In this document: positions 8,836-18,819 of the stretch, in pieces
Layout of the letters: every line of letters starts with the position of its first letter
Position numbering within the stretch: position 1 is the stretch's first letter
Assembly (NCBI GenBank): GCA_030849835.1
Contig: JASAOC010002118.1
Location: forward strand, 1-64,000
Length of the DNA stretch: 64,000 nt
Direction of reading: 5' to 3'
From: Herpetomonas samuelpessoai
Taxonomy: Eukaryota > Euglenozoa > Kinetoplastea > Trypanosomatida > Trypanosomatidae
The notes under the pieces: model-generated
Told to the model about the DNA's origin: nothing
Seen by the model: only the letters and a program-made list of their open reading frames with translations
The model's database searches: none
Position numbers and translations under genes: made by a program

Positions 8836-9843
8836 TCAATACTCGTCGTACTCGTCATCTGTGCGGGTAAGCAGATTTGCTGGAGGGACCTTGACCGTTG
8901 TCAGGACTTGCCGTTTCGGCTGCACGGTTACTCCGGTAGACTGAGAGGGCAGGCTATCCTTGCGAGAATCGGTGCTGCCGCTGCTGCCCACAGAAGGAGG
9001 GACACCCGTCACGCCGTCTGTGATGCTAGCGCGCTGCGTCGCGGTGCGGTTGGAAGGACGCCGGCGCTGCAGGTCCGCGTCGCGCTCCTGCTGGCGACGA
9101 CACGTGTCCACGTGCCGCTCTAGCCGCCCCTCTGCAAACGTGCGACCGCAGTACGGGCACTCCTCCAACTTGACCGACTCGGTGGGTTGCTCGGGCACGC
9201 CGTCCAAGCCCCCGTTCCGACTGCGTGCGACGGCTGGCATGTCGTCGAAGGACACCGTTGGGTTCGTGCCAGCAAGGGAGCTCGCCGGCTCGCCCATGGA
9301 CCGACGCTTGGCCACCGATGCTGGCATCTCATCGAGAGGAATGTACCCGCCGCTCGTGCTCGCGCTAACCGGAGGAGCGCTGCGGCTGCCATTGACCACG
9401 CTATCGCGCGCCGCGGGTCGAGTTGATGTGGTCGGCTGTGGCGGACTCTCCCAGGGGCGGCGCGAGCCATTCGGCGACTCCACGGGGTACATCCCCACAT
9501 TGCCGTCCACGCTTGCATCACGGTTGTTAATGTTGCGGCTCTGAAGGGGAGAAGCTGTGTCGTACATGTTCGGTAACCCAGACGCAGAGTTCCGCGCAAA
9601 GCTGGGCTCCTCGGAGGAGTTGTCGGTACCCAGTCGGCCTTGCGGAGAGCCGAGCGTGCTCACGCCCGCACCACCGTTGCGCTGCTGCTGGTTGCGCTGC
9701 GCCGTCGCCTTCTGCTGCGCGCTCAGTTTCAGCTTGAGGTAGTGCAAGTAGTTGATGTCCGCGGGCGGTGCCTGGGCGAGCATGTCGTTCTGCTCCTGCA
9801 GAAGCGCCAGACCGTCAAAGTTCAGTCGTGTTGCGGAGTCCAT
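8836..9843 (-). CDS. C2HC/C3H-type zinc-finger protein
   Basis: 335 residues from the ATG at 9841-9843; the open frame extends a few codons upstream only through non-ATG codons. The N-terminus (NFDGLALLQEQNDMLAQA) may form a short helix. The middle is rich in Asn, Gln, Ser and Arg and is probably disordered. Near residues 228-250 sits CPYCGRTFAEGRLERHVDTC (C-x2-C-x12-H-x3-C), the zf-C2HC finger found singly or in pairs in several flagellar and cytoskeletal proteins of protists. The C-terminus is acidic and tyrosine-rich (DDEYDEY). Function is not known; a zinc-dependent protein-protein or nucleic-acid contact is the general expectation. The first upstream acceptor candidate is an AG near 9947-9948, after which no AG occurs until the start codon. 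Confidence 0.8.
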   Translation of the reverse strand: MDSATRLNFDGLALLQEQNDMLAQAPPADINYLHYLKLKLSAQQKATAQRNQQQRNGGAGVSTLGSPQGRLGTDNSSEEPSFARNSASGLPNMYDTASPLQSRNINNRDASVDGNVGMYPVESPNGSRRPWESPPQPTTSTRPAARDSVVNGSRSAPPVSASTSGGYIPLDEMPASVAKRRSMGEPASSLAGTNPTVSFDDMPAVARSRNGGLDGVPEQPTESVKLEECPYCGRTFAEGRLERHVDTCRRQQERDADLQRRRPSNRTATQRASITDGVTGVPPSVGSSGSTDSRKDSLPSQSTGVTVQPKRQVLTTVKVPPANLLTRTDDEYDEY

Positions 9844-10717
9844 TGCGGAAAGGTGACGAAGGAGCACCGGGGGAGGGGAGGGAGTGCAGTTGGTGGAAGA
9901 AGAGTGGTTGTGTCACGGGGAGGAGGGGGAAAGAGAAAAGGAAAAGCTGAGGCGAAAGAAATCTACGTGGGTGGCAGGCGCGAATCTCCAGCTGAGCTGT
10001 AATATAAACTCTACGTCCCTCGACTTCAGCCTATTTGGAGGGAAACTAACGCAAACGCCAAAGGGGAAATGGACTGCAGCTGCTCAGGCGAGACCGGTGA
10101 GCTTCGACAGGTACAAATGGAAATGAAAAGCAAAGGAAAAAAAAAATCGCCAGATTTTTTAAAAGAGGAGAGGAGAGTTAGCAGGAAAGTCAAACCAGCA
10201 ACACCAGGCTGATGTTGAAAAGTGGAGAATGCACTTACTGGTGAGGACTGCCTGCGGAGGCAAAGAAGAAATACGCGTGACAGAGGTTTCTATATGCGCC
10301 AGCGATAAATGGGGTGACAGCGGGGTGCCTTGCACGGAAACGGAGACTTATATCAAAGCGTTGAGTGTTTTCTTGTTATCGGCGGCAGACAATGAAGAGG
10401 GAAGAGGAAGCAACGATGAATTTTATGAGACCCACTTGCGCATGTAGGCGCTTTCCATTTCCTGCCAAAAATACGCTTTCCCTCTCTCTACTTGTGCTCG
10501 CACGCATTGCCCGCAGGACCGTTCCGTGGCTCCGTCAAGGTATTTCATAGCCATCGATAACGCCCTCCACCTCAACAAATAGGTGTCAATATTATTATTT
10601 TTTGTTGATGTTGTTCTGTTTCAGCTACCGCTCTGTATGCTGCTGATAGGTCCCAATGATGCAGCCCTTGGAGCGCTGCCGTACTCCCACGTAAGTCTGT
10701 TGGCGATGAACGCGGAG
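9844..10717. other. Intergenic/UTR region
   Basis: Purine-rich on the plus strand next to 9844-9960 (pyrimidine tract of the C2HC gene on the minus strand), then mixed sequence with A-rich runs near 10136-10147. No supportable gene. Confidence 0.5.
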
Positions 10718-11728
10718 TCACGCAGCGGCGCTGCTACTCGACCGCATCACAACGTACTGGCGACTGGATGCCCCAAAGCCAACAACATCGCCCTCAATAA
10801 GCGGCGTCGGCGTGTAGGGAGCCAACCGCGTTCCATTAACAATGGTGCCGTTGGTTGAGCCGAGGTCCGTCAGCGTGAGCTCCAGCGTCCAGAAGGTCGT
10901 CGCTCCTCGTGCGTCGTTATCACACAACCCATCGTGGTTCGGTGCCTGCTCACCACCCGCATCCTCCTCATCGCGATTCATCGCGATCCACTCCTCGCGC
11001 TGCATGGCGAGCAGGCGCTTCCACAGCCATTGGAATAGAACGGGGAGCTGCTCCTCGTCCTGTAAGAGCGCGACGCGGCGCTGCTGGAGCAGCGGTGGTG
11101 GCGGAAGGCTGGGCGACCCTGAGGTGGCCTCTAACGCGCTTGTCACCCCGCAGCGGGAGAGCTCCTCCGTGAGCTCCGCTATCACATCCTCCTCAACAGG
11201 TGCTGACAGAGCGAAGCGTGCCTCGAGAACGGCGTGCTGGCTGGAACAGCTTGGGTGATCCAGCGCGACATCACACAGGGTGCGATCCTTGCCCAGCAGC
11301 GTCACGGAGCGGCGCGAGACATCGCCGAGGCTCCCAATGCTGGCCCCCTCCTTCACGATAATCACCTTGTAATCGGGTAAATACCAGCTGAGATGGGGTG
11401 GTGGCTGGCGGCGCGCCGGACGTGGACCCGCTGCTGCATGGTGCCACTGTAGGAGCCGTCTGTGCAGGTCTGCCATCTGTGTCTGGTCTAGTGCCAGCCC
11501 ACGTTGCATGAGCGACGCTATTGAGCCGAGCCGCAGCAGTGCCACGAGGCTCTCGTCCACGTTACCTCCCTCTGTGAAGTGATTCAGTAACCGCTGCGGT
11601 GCGGTGAGGAGCGAGGGTTGCCACTTGACTTGCGCGGCGGTTTTCGTGGCAAGCCGTGCACGGTGCACGGGCACGCCTTCGCGTCCAGAGGCAAGGAGCC
11701 CCGTGCGCCCGTAGAAAGGCTGCTCCAT
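10718..11728 (-). CDS. FHA-domain protein, SNIP1/Pml1-like, with a split FHA domain
   Basis: 336 residues. The FHA fold is recognisable in two parts. Residues 118-172 include LLGKDRTLCDVALDHPSCSSQHAVLEARF, and residues 281-328 include LTDLGSTNGTIVNGTRL and IEGDVVGFGASSRQYVV. The LDHPSCSSQHAVL and FGASSRQYV signatures resemble SNIP1 (human), Pml1 (yeast) and DAWDLE (plant), proteins of the pre-mRNA retention-and-splicing and small-RNA pathways. FHA domains bind phosphothreonine, and the usual Ser/His and Asn contacts are visible. About 108 residues, with an acidic stretch and a Pro run, are inserted between the two halves. The N-terminal Arg/Ser tail of SNIP1 is absent; residues 1-117 are unrecognised. 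A nuclear RNA-processing role is inferred. Confidence 0.82.
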   Translation of the reverse strand: MEQPFYGRTGLLASGREGVPVHRARLATKTAAQVKWQPSLLTAPQRLLNHFTEGGNVDESLVALLRLGSIASLMQRGLALDQTQMADLHRRLLQWHHAAAGPRPARRQPPPHLSWYLPDYKVIIVKEGASIGSLGDVSRRSVTLLGKDRTLCDVALDHPSCSSQHAVLEARFALSAPVEEDVIAELTEELSRCGVTSALEATSGSPSLPPPPLLQQRRVALLQDEEQLPVLFQWLWKRLLAMQREEWIAMNRDEEDAGGEQAPNHDGLCDNDARGATTFWTLELTLTDLGSTNGTIVNGTRLAPYTPTPLIEGDVVGFGASSRQYVVMRSSSSAAA

Positions 11729-12676
11729 GGTCCCGGAATTGAAGAGACAAGGGCGATGACAGAGGTTGCAGTATGTATGTGCGTGCTCTCGTGACCCTTT
11801 GTTTGGTGTGCTTGTTTTCTTTCCGTCAAGTCAAGGTTTTGTTTTTATAGACATATCATGGGAGCAAAGGAAATGTTGAACCGCACAGAATGCAAGACAA
11901 ACGAAGAAGGAAACGGGGTTTCCATCACTGTGGGGAAGGGGGGAGGACGACGTCGTTATCGCTTCTCCTCACCACAAAACTTAGCTGGCTGCTCCTTACC
12001 CTTTCCGCAGAAACACTGAGTGACAACGACATAGGGCGTTCCATCCCCCACTGAGCCGCTTTCGAAAGCCCTTTGTGATACCAAAGAAGGGTGGAGCAGG
12101 TCTGGGTGTGGGTATCGCTTAGTTTTGCCAGCAAGCTCCCATCCGCGGGCAAGCTCCCTGCGATTTTTTCGTTGTTGCTTCTTGTGTGTATCCACCCAAC
12201 ACTGGCGTGGTGGGATGTACTTGATCTATGAAGGAAACACAGTGGAGCAACACCGTGCACAGCCAAAAATGACAAAAAAAAAGAAGGTCCCAGAATTTAC
12301 GGACACACACACACACACACAGATCCAAAGGGAGAAAGAGTAGCCAGCGACGGAGCAGGACCGAATCGCAAGGAGAGTGAAGAAGAAGGCGCGAGCTCGG
12401 ATGGAATGCTCTTTGGAAAGGCGATGGCGACGACCGCTTGCCAAACGCTGGGGGGAGACCTGGTGACTAGTGGGTAAACCATGAAGGCTGACATGCATCT
12501 AACGAGATCACAAATAGAAAGGAAAGGAAAGATACGAACGGCTCCGAGCCGTAGAGGTTAGGGCTTGGTAGCCCTCGTTCACCCTGCAATTCTCTTTGTT
12601 TCCATATGTAACAACGCAGAAGGGGAGAACGCAAGATAAAGGACGACGGACCCGCCTCTCATGGTGTAGGTTTGTT
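11729..12676. other. Intergenic/UTR region with (AC)9
   Basis: No supportable gene. Contains a short (AC)9 microsatellite at 12303-12320 and purine-rich runs on the plus strand. The splice acceptor for the FHA gene is not obvious; candidate AGs lie near 11790-11810. Confidence 0.45.
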
Positions 12677-13066
12677 CTATTTACTGTACTTTGCCCGCAT
12701 CTCTGCGTACACCTCATACGTCCACCTCAGCCAGAAAAACGCGAGCACCTCCAGTGCGATGATAGCTACCCAAAACCAGACGCCGCGACGGTTGGCAACC
12801 GTGCGGCTGCCGTCCAAGGCGCGACGGCGGCCTGCCAAGGTCGCCTCCACCTCAAACATCTCCGACACGCGAGTAGAGCCCTGCGCAGAGGGTCGACCAG
12901 ACATCTTCCCGCTTGCGCGTGGTGAGCGCGGTGCCGACGCACGTGGTTGGGAGGCTCCTTTGGTGCTGGGGGAGCGAGAGGGCGTGCGGCGACGACTGGT
13001 GGATCGCCGTGGGGTAGCGGAGGCACCACGGCCCTTGGCAGCGGACTGGCTACGGCGCGGGGGCAT
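12677..13066 (-). CDS. Small basic tail-anchored membrane protein, unknown function
   Basis: 129 residues from the ATG at 13064-13066. Residues 1-65 are extremely basic and rich in Ser, Arg, Pro and Ala, with several SPR/SPS sites. Residues 66-94 are mixed. A single hydrophobic helix lies at about 95-114 (GVWFWVAIIALEVLAFFWL), followed by a short tail RWTYEVYAEMRAKYSK. The layout predicts a C-terminal anchor with a basic cytosolic domain that could bind acidic lipid, nucleic acid or microtubules and is probably phosphorylated. GC-rich codon use matches the flanking genes, which argues for a real gene despite its size. I recognise no family. Confidence 0.72.
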   Translation of the reverse strand: MPPRRSQSAAKGRGASATPRRSTSRRRTPSRSPSTKGASQPRASAPRSPRASGKMSGRPSAQGSTRVSEMFEVEATLAGRRRALDGSRTVANRRGVWFWVAIIALEVLAFFWLRWTYEVYAEMRAKYSK

Positions 13067-13691
13067 TTGGTAAGAACACACACGTGTGCTAGACGAAACG
13101 AGGAGGAAGAGAAACTGGTGGGAAAACGGAAGCAGGAGGAGGAGAAATAAGGATTCGCGTAACGTTTGGAAGGCGACCGCTTCACCACGGAGTTAGAAAG
13201 AAGCGAAGAGTGAGAAGAGAGAAGGAAAGTGATGTTGGTATGTGTCTGCGCAAGTGCGGGGTACATGTGACGTAAACTTCTTCCATTCGCGTGCCGCCGA
13301 GGCAAGAGCAGGGGACCATGCTGAAAAGGGAACGCGCTCCTATTCAGGTATTTACGCATTCAAAGGGAATACTCCCAGTATGTCACCATCACCGCGACAC
13401 TGCACCTGTTGGAAGCGCCTCTTCTTTCGCCAACGAATGGAACGAGACGACCTCCTGCACAGCTGACTTCTCCATGACCGTTTTTCCTTTTTTTTTTCTT
13501 TCTCCACTGTTGGGGAAGAACGATGAAAACTCCTCGCATTCAATCCGATGCTGGTGGCTAGCAAACAAGACAGGAGTACGAACAAAAAAAAAATCACGGA
13601 CCGTGGCGTGGACGACATCCGAGCTGCCCATTACCCGCCTCCGCACGGCAAGGGAAGCCGGGACGTCGCTTTCGCTTTTTTAAAATGCACT
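13067..13691. other. Intergenic/UTR region
   Basis: No supportable gene. A purine-rich segment at about 13095-13230 (plus) provides pyrimidine tracts for the small membrane-protein gene. The rest should be ArfGAP 3' UTR. Confidence 0.5.
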
Positions 13692-15053
13692 TTACTCCGC
13701 TGTGGAAGAAGGGCCAAAGAGGTCGTCCATGGATGGCACGGCAGCACGAACGCTTTCCGTTGGCTTGTCTTCTCCCTGCGTCTCGACGCCTGTGGGGGCC
13801 TCCACCGCAGCGTCACCTGCGTCCGTGTCCCCGCCGCCGGCCCCAGGCTCGTCGAGGGTCTCGTGCGCTGCCGAGTCCTCTGGTGACGGCATTGCGTCCG
13901 CCTCGTTCGGCTCCTTGGCCGCGGCCTCCGGCTTCCCCTCCACAGGTTCTTTCGTGTCGGCTGCCAACGCGCCCTCCGCAGCGGCTGGTACTTGCACAGA
14001 GTCCATTTCAGTGGACGGTCCTGAGTTCGTGTCTTCCTTCTCCTCCTTCTCCTGTTTTTCCTCTGACGCTGCGGTGTTCTCTGCTGTCTCGATCAAGAAG
14101 GCCTTCAGCACGCTGCGCCGCCGCTCGTCGTACACCTCTGCTGGCACATTCACCACGCCAAAGGTGCCATGGATGGTCTTGCTAGGGCGGTCACGGCCCT
14201 TCTTGTGACCGCCGCGGCCCTCCTCCTCCTCTTGCCTCCCTGCAACACCCTTTCCCGATCCTCCTTCTCCTGTGTGGGAGGAAGAACCCAACGCCGCGGA
14301 TGGCGTCTTGGGCTTTGCCATCTTCGCGACAGCGGCGTCGCCGTAGAAGGCCCTCATGGCCTCCTCGCGTAGCGCCTTGGCATCTGCGCGACTTGGCGCC
14401 GCCTTCGCCGACGTCTCCTTCGATGCCCCCACGTCCCCCGCTGGGGTGGACTTGGCGTACTTGCCGTAGCCCACTTGCTTGTAGACCTTATTCAGCATCG
14501 AGGCCACATTTTCGACCGCGAACTCGTACTGTGCGTACTTGCGTTCGATAAAACTTCGTAGCTCGCCGTCCGTGCTGCCCGAGGACGGGGGTCTTGTGGC
14601 GCCAAGGCGACTCTCGAAGAGTGCCTTGGCGCGCTTGTTCCCAATGGCCCCCATCAACGCCACCTCCGCCGCCGTCCATTTGTCCATGTTCGTGGATTTG
14701 ACTTTAGAGATGTGCACGCCCATCGCGCGATGAACCCCAGAGCAACGGATGCACACAAAGACCCCGTGGTTGACTGAGGCCCATCGCGTGCCAGCCTCAC
14801 CGCAGTCCGCGCAGATATAATTGGGCCCGCTCGCGCACAGGGCCTCCACACGCTGCCGGTTCTCTTCCCAATTTTCATCTTCACGGCCTTGTGATTCACG
14901 ATTCCCGTCGCCTTTGGCGTTGCTCTTGTCCTTATGAGGCACGTCTCCCGTTGCCTTCGCGTGCGACCTGTGATGATGCGTCTTTCTGTGTTTCTCCTTG
15001 TTATCGCCGTGCTTGCTCTTCTTGCGTTCGTGCTTGTCACTAACGTCCGCCAT
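13692..15053 (-). CDS. ArfGAP-domain protein (Arf GTPase-activating protein)
   Basis: 453 residues from ATG 15051-15053; the frame runs further upstream without an ATG. After a His/Lys-rich charged start (1-60) comes an ArfGAP domain at about 66-185. Its zinc finger is C81-x2-C84-x16-C101-x2-C104, followed by GVHRAMGVHISKVKST, which includes the catalytic arginine (R109) and the conserved GVHIS. It ends in a helical Lys/Glu-rich part (FIERKYAQYEFA). Such proteins speed GTP hydrolysis by Arf GTPases in vesicle coat recycling at Golgi or endosomes. The remaining C-terminus is long, acidic and Ala/Glu/Thr-rich without known domains, and ends DDLFGPSSTAE, which could be an adaptor-binding peptide (inference). 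Overall it resembles small SMAP/Age2-type ArfGAPs. Confidence 0.9.
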   Translation of the reverse strand: MADVSDKHERKKSKHGDNKEKHRKTHHHRSHAKATGDVPHKDKSNAKGDGNRESQGREDENWEENRQRVEALCASGPNYICADCGEAGTRWASVNHGVFVCIRCSGVHRAMGVHISKVKSTNMDKWTAAEVALMGAIGNKRAKALFESRLGATRPPSSGSTDGELRSFIERKYAQYEFAVENVASMLNKVYKQVGYGKYAKSTPAGDVGASKETSAKAAPSRADAKALREEAMRAFYGDAAVAKMAKPKTPSAALGSSSHTGEGGSGKGVAGRQEEEEGRGGHKKGRDRPSKTIHGTFGVVNVPAEVYDERRRSVLKAFLIETAENTAASEEKQEKEEKEDTNSGPSTEMDSVQVPAAAEGALAADTKEPVEGKPEAAAKEPNEADAMPSPEDSAAHETLDEPGAGGGDTDAGDAAVEAPTGVETQGEDKPTESVRAAVPSMDDLFGPSSTAE

Positions 15054-16056
15054 CTCCTCGGATGACGGTACGCTGGCACGACTATTGAAGGGCGCTGCTG
15101 CGAAAGGTTGTGGAAGACAAGAAACACAAAGAGACAACAAATAAAGAGCGCGGAAGGGGGTTGGGAGCAGTGGTTTGGATGCGTAGAGGCTTTTACAACA
15201 CTACGAACGCACCGTACAAACACGATACTGCAACGGATTACGTTTTCGTCGTCGTTGTTTTTTGTTTTTTTAAGGGAGGGGGTGAGGAATGCAGTCTCCT
15301 CTGAGCCACTTTCTTCTTTCGTTGAGTGTGTGTGTCCGTGTGTAAGAGCAAGTGACTATGCTATTGCTGCGCGGGAGCTTCAGTGAGAGGATTCAATACC
15401 AGGAAAGGAAGGAACACGTTGCTTCAGTCGTGCAGTATCTCGGAGAGAAGCGCAAACAGACGTAGGTCGTGCTGGCAACAGCACCTGACGGTAAGGGCAT
15501 GGAGATAACCAGGCGGCTACCCGGCACATCCGGTCAAGGCAACCAAGAGCACCCGCCGCAGTCACAGATCTCGATGCCTCAGCAACAACGGTTGCGCTGT
15601 GGGGCACCCTGTCACCTTTGTCATTTTTTTCACATGTGGTCACAGAGCTTCCCAATCCTGAAGGAGCGCTACAGGAGCATTTGTCGCGGCACTTGGACTC
15701 GTGTTTGAGCGTCGCTTGCCTCTGTGTTTGCTTGTTGGACAGGACCGCTGTTCGCTTCGTCACAGAGAAACAGCGTTCAACAACAAAACAAAATGGTATA
15801 ATAGACAGAGAGGGGGGAACGCATTACGCGTCAAAGTCAAGCAAAGGCAAAACCCCGTTCCCGGATCGAGGCAGTGCGCACAGACGAACGGGACGCCGCC
15901 ATGAAGCTAACGACAAAGAGAACGCAGTCCCCACCGCACCGTGGTAGGTCAACCCAGGATACGACACCACACGTCATTGCATGACTGCCCAGCGAGCAGG
16001 CCCGGTGGCATACTCATAGACGGTTGAGTCGACGATATGCGCTGCTGTCCGACGCC
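15054..16056. other. Intergenic/UTR region
   Basis: About 1 kb without a recognisable gene: 5' region of the ArfGAP gene and presumed 3' UTR of the UBX gene. A-rich run near 15107-15145; T-rich on the plus strand near 15245-15275. Confidence 0.5.
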
Positions 16057-17322
16057 TTACTTGATGTGCACGGTGAGGGCATCCCCACTGCGGACCCCGG
16101 GCCACGCAGACAGCGGTGCCGAAGAATCCTCCGGCAGTGGCAACGGTTTGGGCGGAAAGCCTCCACGGATCTCAATCGCTGGCGCCACCGCAAACGTCTC
16201 CGCGTCCTCCTCATGGACGCGGTACGCCAGGTACTCGGACAGGACCCGCACAGGGGTCTCCGGCCGCAGGCACAGAGTCGCGCTGCTCTTGGGCAACCGC
16301 ACGCGAAACTTGAGCCCTGTGCTGTCCTCCGCGGGTAACGTCCATTCCTCGATGCTGACCGGTTCTGGTGGAGATGCTGCCGCCGCTGTGGGGCTGACCT
16401 CAGCTTCTGGAGAGGCTTCGGTGCGTGCAGTGCCCTCCTCCCCCTTCTCCCCCTCTTCCACTCCCTCCTCTGCGTCGTCGTCGTCCACCACCTCCACCTC
16501 TTCATTTCCTTCCAACGATGCGTACAGCTGATTTGGCGAGCCATTGCTGGCAATAAACGTGAGTAGCTCGTTCACCACCAGAGACGCCTTGATAACGCCG
16601 TTGGCGTCCTTTTCAAGCGGTAAAGTTTGCTCCCGGTGATGTGTGATGGGGTCCACCAGGAACATGCACGGCACGCCACCATGTGTCACGCTAAAGGCGT
16701 TCGCACACTGCTGCCCTGCGGAGGTAGAGGTGACGTAATCTGCAAACGTGAAGTGCTGCGCAATCATCTGCATGCTCTCCGCGTTCCAGACATCACGGAC
16801 AATACAGCTCGACGCAAAGCTCGCGTCACGAATCGCCACAACGAGCCACTGATTGGCACGCGAGGCTGCCGCGCACACCGATGAGAAGGGCTCGTTCCGA
16901 CGAGCATAACTCGGCACCGCGAACATGGCGCGCAGCCTGTCAGACAAGGGCCCTACGGCGTTATCAAAGGCAGAGTCCTCCCGCTCGGGGTTGTCGACCG
17001 GGCGTGACGGGAAGGTGCCTCCGCCCGCGAGCGTCGCAATGTGCGTCGGGCTCGCATTCGACGTGGGCGGTGTCGGCTCCTGCAGCTGCCGGTCGAATTG
17101 GTGCTCATACGGCGCAAGATCGTCCTCCTCGTCGGGGACGTCCACGACAGCAGGGATGGGTGTTTCCTCGCGTCGCGTGCCGCCACTGTGATCGGCCTGG
17201 TAGGAAATAACGGCTGAGCCAAGGTTGAAGTCCGCGACGGATAGGTACTCAATCGCCTCATCCTCCGACGCACAACCGGTCATGGCCATGAAGTCCGCGA
17301 TAGGGTCGGCTCCCTCCATCAT
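16057..17322 (-). CDS. UBA-UAS-UBX domain protein, p97/VCP adaptor-like
   Basis: 421 residues, starting at the first of two adjacent ATGs (17320-17322, 17317-17319). The N-terminus (about 4-42, DPIADFMAMTGCASEDEAIEYL) fits a UBA-like helical domain. Residues 145-260 form a thioredoxin-like UAS domain (NQWLVVAIRDASF, VTHGGVPCMFLVDP). An acidic linker (about 272-297) precedes a C-terminal UBX domain at about 335-421. This order is that of UBXN7/Ubx5 proteins, which bring ubiquitylated clients to the AAA ATPase p97/Cdc48 for degradation. The p97-contact loop, normally FPR, here reads FPP (GGFPPKPL near 388-395), so p97 binding may be altered. The CxxC of true thioredoxins is absent, as usual for UAS domains. 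Confidence 0.87.
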   Translation of the reverse strand: MMEGADPIADFMAMTGCASEDEAIEYLSVADFNLGSAVISYQADHSGGTRREETPIPAVVDVPDEEDDLAPYEHQFDRQLQEPTPPTSNASPTHIATLAGGGTFPSRPVDNPEREDSAFDNAVGPLSDRLRAMFAVPSYARRNEPFSSVCAAASRANQWLVVAIRDASFASSCIVRDVWNAESMQMIAQHFTFADYVTSTSAGQQCANAFSVTHGGVPCMFLVDPITHHREQTLPLEKDANGVIKASLVVNELLTFIASNGSPNQLYASLEGNEEVEVVDDDDAEEGVEEGEKGEEGTARTEASPEAEVSPTAAAASPPEPVSIEEWTLPAEDSTGLKFRVRLPKSSATLCLRPETPVRVLSEYLAYRVHEEDAETFAVAPAIEIRGGFPPKPLPLPEDSSAPLSAWPGVRSGDALTVHIK

Positions 17323-18819
17323 GAATGCCTGTGTCTTCTGTTGCCTTGTTTTCCGTTCTGTTACTGCGATTTCTGTCGTTATTCTTTTTGGGAGGAACGC
17401 TTCTGTGACTGTCTTTGTGAAGAAAATAGAATGACGCGGCGCACGGGAAGTTTCGCAAGTAATTGTGTGCGTTGATACAAGCGATAATACCGTCACGTCC
17501 ACGTAACGTTTCTGTCAGCAGTTTTTCTTTTGGGGGGGAGGAGGATTTCAAGTACTTTGCCAATGTTCTTAATATCCTAGTGGAGCAGTGAAAAAAAAAA
17601 CAAGTATATGGATCACCTGTGCTGATGGGGTGAGTGCAGGAGCAGTGGAGAAAGCGGTGCGGTGCAAGGTCGTGAAATGACAGTTATGCGAGTGCTACTG
17701 GTAGCGGAGGGGAGGACTTTGAATTTGTTGGTGAGAGAGCTCGAAGCCAAGCAGTGAATCTTCTCGCTGCAGCTGTCATTGGAGCTGCAATACTCGTTCC
17801 CGCCATTGCGCAGTCAGTGTCTCATTGACCTGAGTTCGTCACCTGGTAGAGAGACCGGTTCATGGATGGGCTCTCAGGAGAGAGAAAGAGAGAGAGAGAG
17901 AAAGAGATTGGAGGAGAAGGATGGTACCGCGGTGGGTCGATGCGTCTACACGCCAACGAAGCTCCGCAGCACTGGATACCAGTCTCTTCCTCCCACCGTG
18001 TCCTCCCGCTCCCTTTCCCAAGAAACGAAAACGACGGTGACTCGACGCAGAACGGCAGGGCCTGAACGCGTTCGTCTTCCCCTCCATACTTTCAGTGCTA
18101 GACGTATGCATGGTATTCGTTCTCCTCCGCTCTCGTATACTCACGGATGCGCTTCGAATAGGTGCCGTCGTTTCATGTGGCTGCTGTTTCTTCTTTTCTT
18201 CTTTTTCTTTTTTTTTCTTTCAAGGTGACATGCAGGAGACGCCCGAGAGACTGGGCCATCAATGTACAAGCTATACATGGAGGGAGGGAAAAGGAAAAGA
18301 AAGGGTGAACGCTGCGCAGGGGAATGGAGAAGTGGCGTTGGGCAAGACCCAACAAGAGAGGGTGTGTCCTCTACACCAAGAACAACAAGAAGAAGAAAAA
18401 AAAGGAGCCAAGGGACCACTTGTGGAGAGGCACAGGGCGTCAAATGGAAGGAGGGGTGGGGGAGAAACAGCGCGAGTTCAGTGCAGAAAGGGTTCAAAGA
18501 AAATTTTAAAAAATGAGGTCAACGAAACGAAAAGAGAACAAACACAAAATAAGAAAGAAACGAGACAAAACATACATTTGTAAAAGGAGAAAAGGGAAGG
18601 GAGAGTGGAGAAGCACCAACGTCGGTGTCCCGCACGCCGGAATTGAAAAGAAAAAAAAGAAAAAGCGACGACACTGAGTCAGTAGACGTGGTGAAGAGGT
18701 CAGTGCGATGATGCAGCGCGAAAGGTGGGACGTCATAGCACAATCGTGTGCACCATTCACGTGTGTGCGCGGACAGTGACTGCATCCCTCCCCCCTCCCT
18801 CCCCACAGATGTGGGAGGC
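17323..18819. other. Intergenic/UTR region, 1.5 kb
   Basis: No supportable gene. Contains an AG-rich simple stretch at about 17876-17910 and a pyrimidine run on the plus strand at about 18190-18222. Strong plus-strand purine content at 18280-18680 fits 3' UTR or processing signals. Confidence 0.5.
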
